The notes under the pieces were generated by a model. The model saw nothing but the letters and a program-made list of their open reading frames with translations, had not been told where the DNA came from and searched no databases. Both the position numbers and the translations under genes were made by a program. Below, piece by piece: positions 5,398-5,923 of a stretch of 5,923 nucleotides of DNA. Every line of letters begins with the position of its first letter. Position 1 is the stretch's first letter. Source of the stretch: Oscillospiraceae bacterium (GTDB taxonomy: Bacteria; Bacillota; Clostridia; Oscillospirales; Oscillospiraceae); contig JAQWCP010000110.1 of NCBI GenBank assembly GCA_028705905.1, positions 1-5,923 on the forward strand, written 5' to 3'.

Positions 5398-5923
5398 TTA
5401 AGAAATCCAGTTGCTGCCCACTTCATACGTCCAAGTGTCTCCCGACAAAGTTGCCACGCAGTTGCTCAGGCCAATGGCACCCAGACCGCTCCGCCATTTG
5501 GAGGCCGAAAAATGCACCGTCTGGCCCGTCAGCCCCTCGTCCGCGATTTCGAATAAAACGCCCGATTCGAAATACAATTTTTCTTTGTTTATGTACCCCG
5601 CCTCGCACAGGGATTGAAAGGTCCCTTGCAGCGCCTCCTTTCGATATGCGTTGCCCAGCAGGTAGACAAAGGCGCTCTTTTCCGCCTCTGTTAAATTGGA
5701 GACCTGTGTCAGGTCGAAGGCCATATACCGAACGTCCGCATTCAGCGCCGGGTCCTGCGCATACAGGTCTCCGATCACCTGCTCATAAAGGGTGATGACG
5801 GAGGGGCGTTTCTCCTGCACCTGAATGCTGGAGGGGGTGATGCCCGCGGGAAACGTCTCCCGGACCAGCCCGTCATACGATATGGCCACAATACTCCCCG
5901 GCTGCACCGCGCCCGGCTCAATA
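5398..5923 (-). CDS. Uncharacterised protein in an operon with the serpin (5' truncated)
   Basis: The frame is open to the right edge, so this is the C-terminal ~174 residues of a longer protein; the GTG at 5907 is probably internal. I do not recognise a named family. The first visible part, PGSIVAISYDGLVRETFPAGI, resembles the small beta-barrel segment of secreted DUF3221-like Firmicutes proteins (YDG, then ETxPA). The rest is a mixed alpha/beta domain with NADVRYMAFDLTQVSNLTEA, then KWRSGLGAIGLSNC and a Trp-Tyr rich end (TWTYEVGSNWIS). There is one Cys in the visible middle (LCEAGY) and one near the end (SNC). No membrane helix is visible, so a secreted or lipoprotein form is possible but its signal would be off the window. 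Its TAA at 5398-5400 lies 19 nt before the serpin GTG, so the two are almost certainly co-transcribed from a promoter outside the window. Confidence 0.75.
   Translation of the reverse strand, partial: IEPGAVQPGSIVAISYDGLVRETFPAGITPSSIQVQEKRPSVITLYEQVIGDLYAQDPALNADVRYMAFDLTQVSNLTEAEKSAFVYLLGNAYRKEALQGTFQSLCEAGYINKEKLYFESGVLFEIADEGLTGQTVHFSASKWRSGLGAIGLSNCVATLSGDTWTYEVGSNWIS

Noticed and set aside
1..5923. tRNA, rRNA, CRISPR array, insertion sequence or phage attachment site
   Set aside because: No cloverleaf-like or CCA-ended segments, regularly spaced repeats, transposase-like translation or terminal inverted repeats were seen on reading both strands by eye.

Overview
The window looks like chromosomal DNA of a Gram-positive, Firmicutes/Clostridia-type bacterium. 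It is moderately GC-rich, its genes start behind strong AGGAGG-type ribosome binding sites, lipoproteins end their signals in Cys-rich lipoboxes (LCAAC, LCAC), and most genes carry their own hairpin terminator. An Oscillospiraceae-like gut organism would fit, but that is inference from protein style and not a placement.

Layout. (1) Positions 1-581, plus strand: C-terminal four-fifths of a LytTR-type (AgrA/LytR-like) response regulator, cut by the left edge. (2) 582-619: a 16-bp hairpin that fills the gap between two convergent stop codons. (3) 620-853, minus: the last ~75 residues of a YeiH-family (putative sulfate exporter) membrane protein. The rest of the gene is missing, and the fragment ends at the poly-T tract of the next gene's terminator. 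(4) 846-888: that terminator. (5) 913-1650, minus: a Met-rich lipoprotein of unknown function. (6) 1691-2127: non-coding. (7) 2191-2748, plus: an HdeD/DUF308 six-helix membrane protein with a good sigma-A promoter and a terminator. (8) 2811-3176: no convincing gene, but on the minus strand a possible promoter, GC-rich foldable sequence and a shared terminator suggest a small RNA or a long 3' UTR. (9) 3177-3854, minus: a Crp/Fnr-family regulator whose -10 box lies inside a near-perfect palindrome. (10) 4021-4052: terminator of the next gene. (11) 4062-5378, minus: a lipoprotein serpin. (12) 5398-5923, minus: the C-terminal part of an uncharacterised protein in the same operon as the serpin, running off the right edge.

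Functional reading. The most distinctive unit is the two-gene minus-strand operon at the right end: an uncharacterised protein followed 19 nt later by a membrane-anchored serpin, a protease inhibitor expected on the outer face of the membrane. The lipoprotein, HdeD-like protein, Crp-like regulator and LytTR regulator each look like independent transcription units in the visible sequence. A surface or stress theme is plausible but nothing here proves that they act together. No tRNA, rRNA, CRISPR array, insertion sequence or phage gene was seen.
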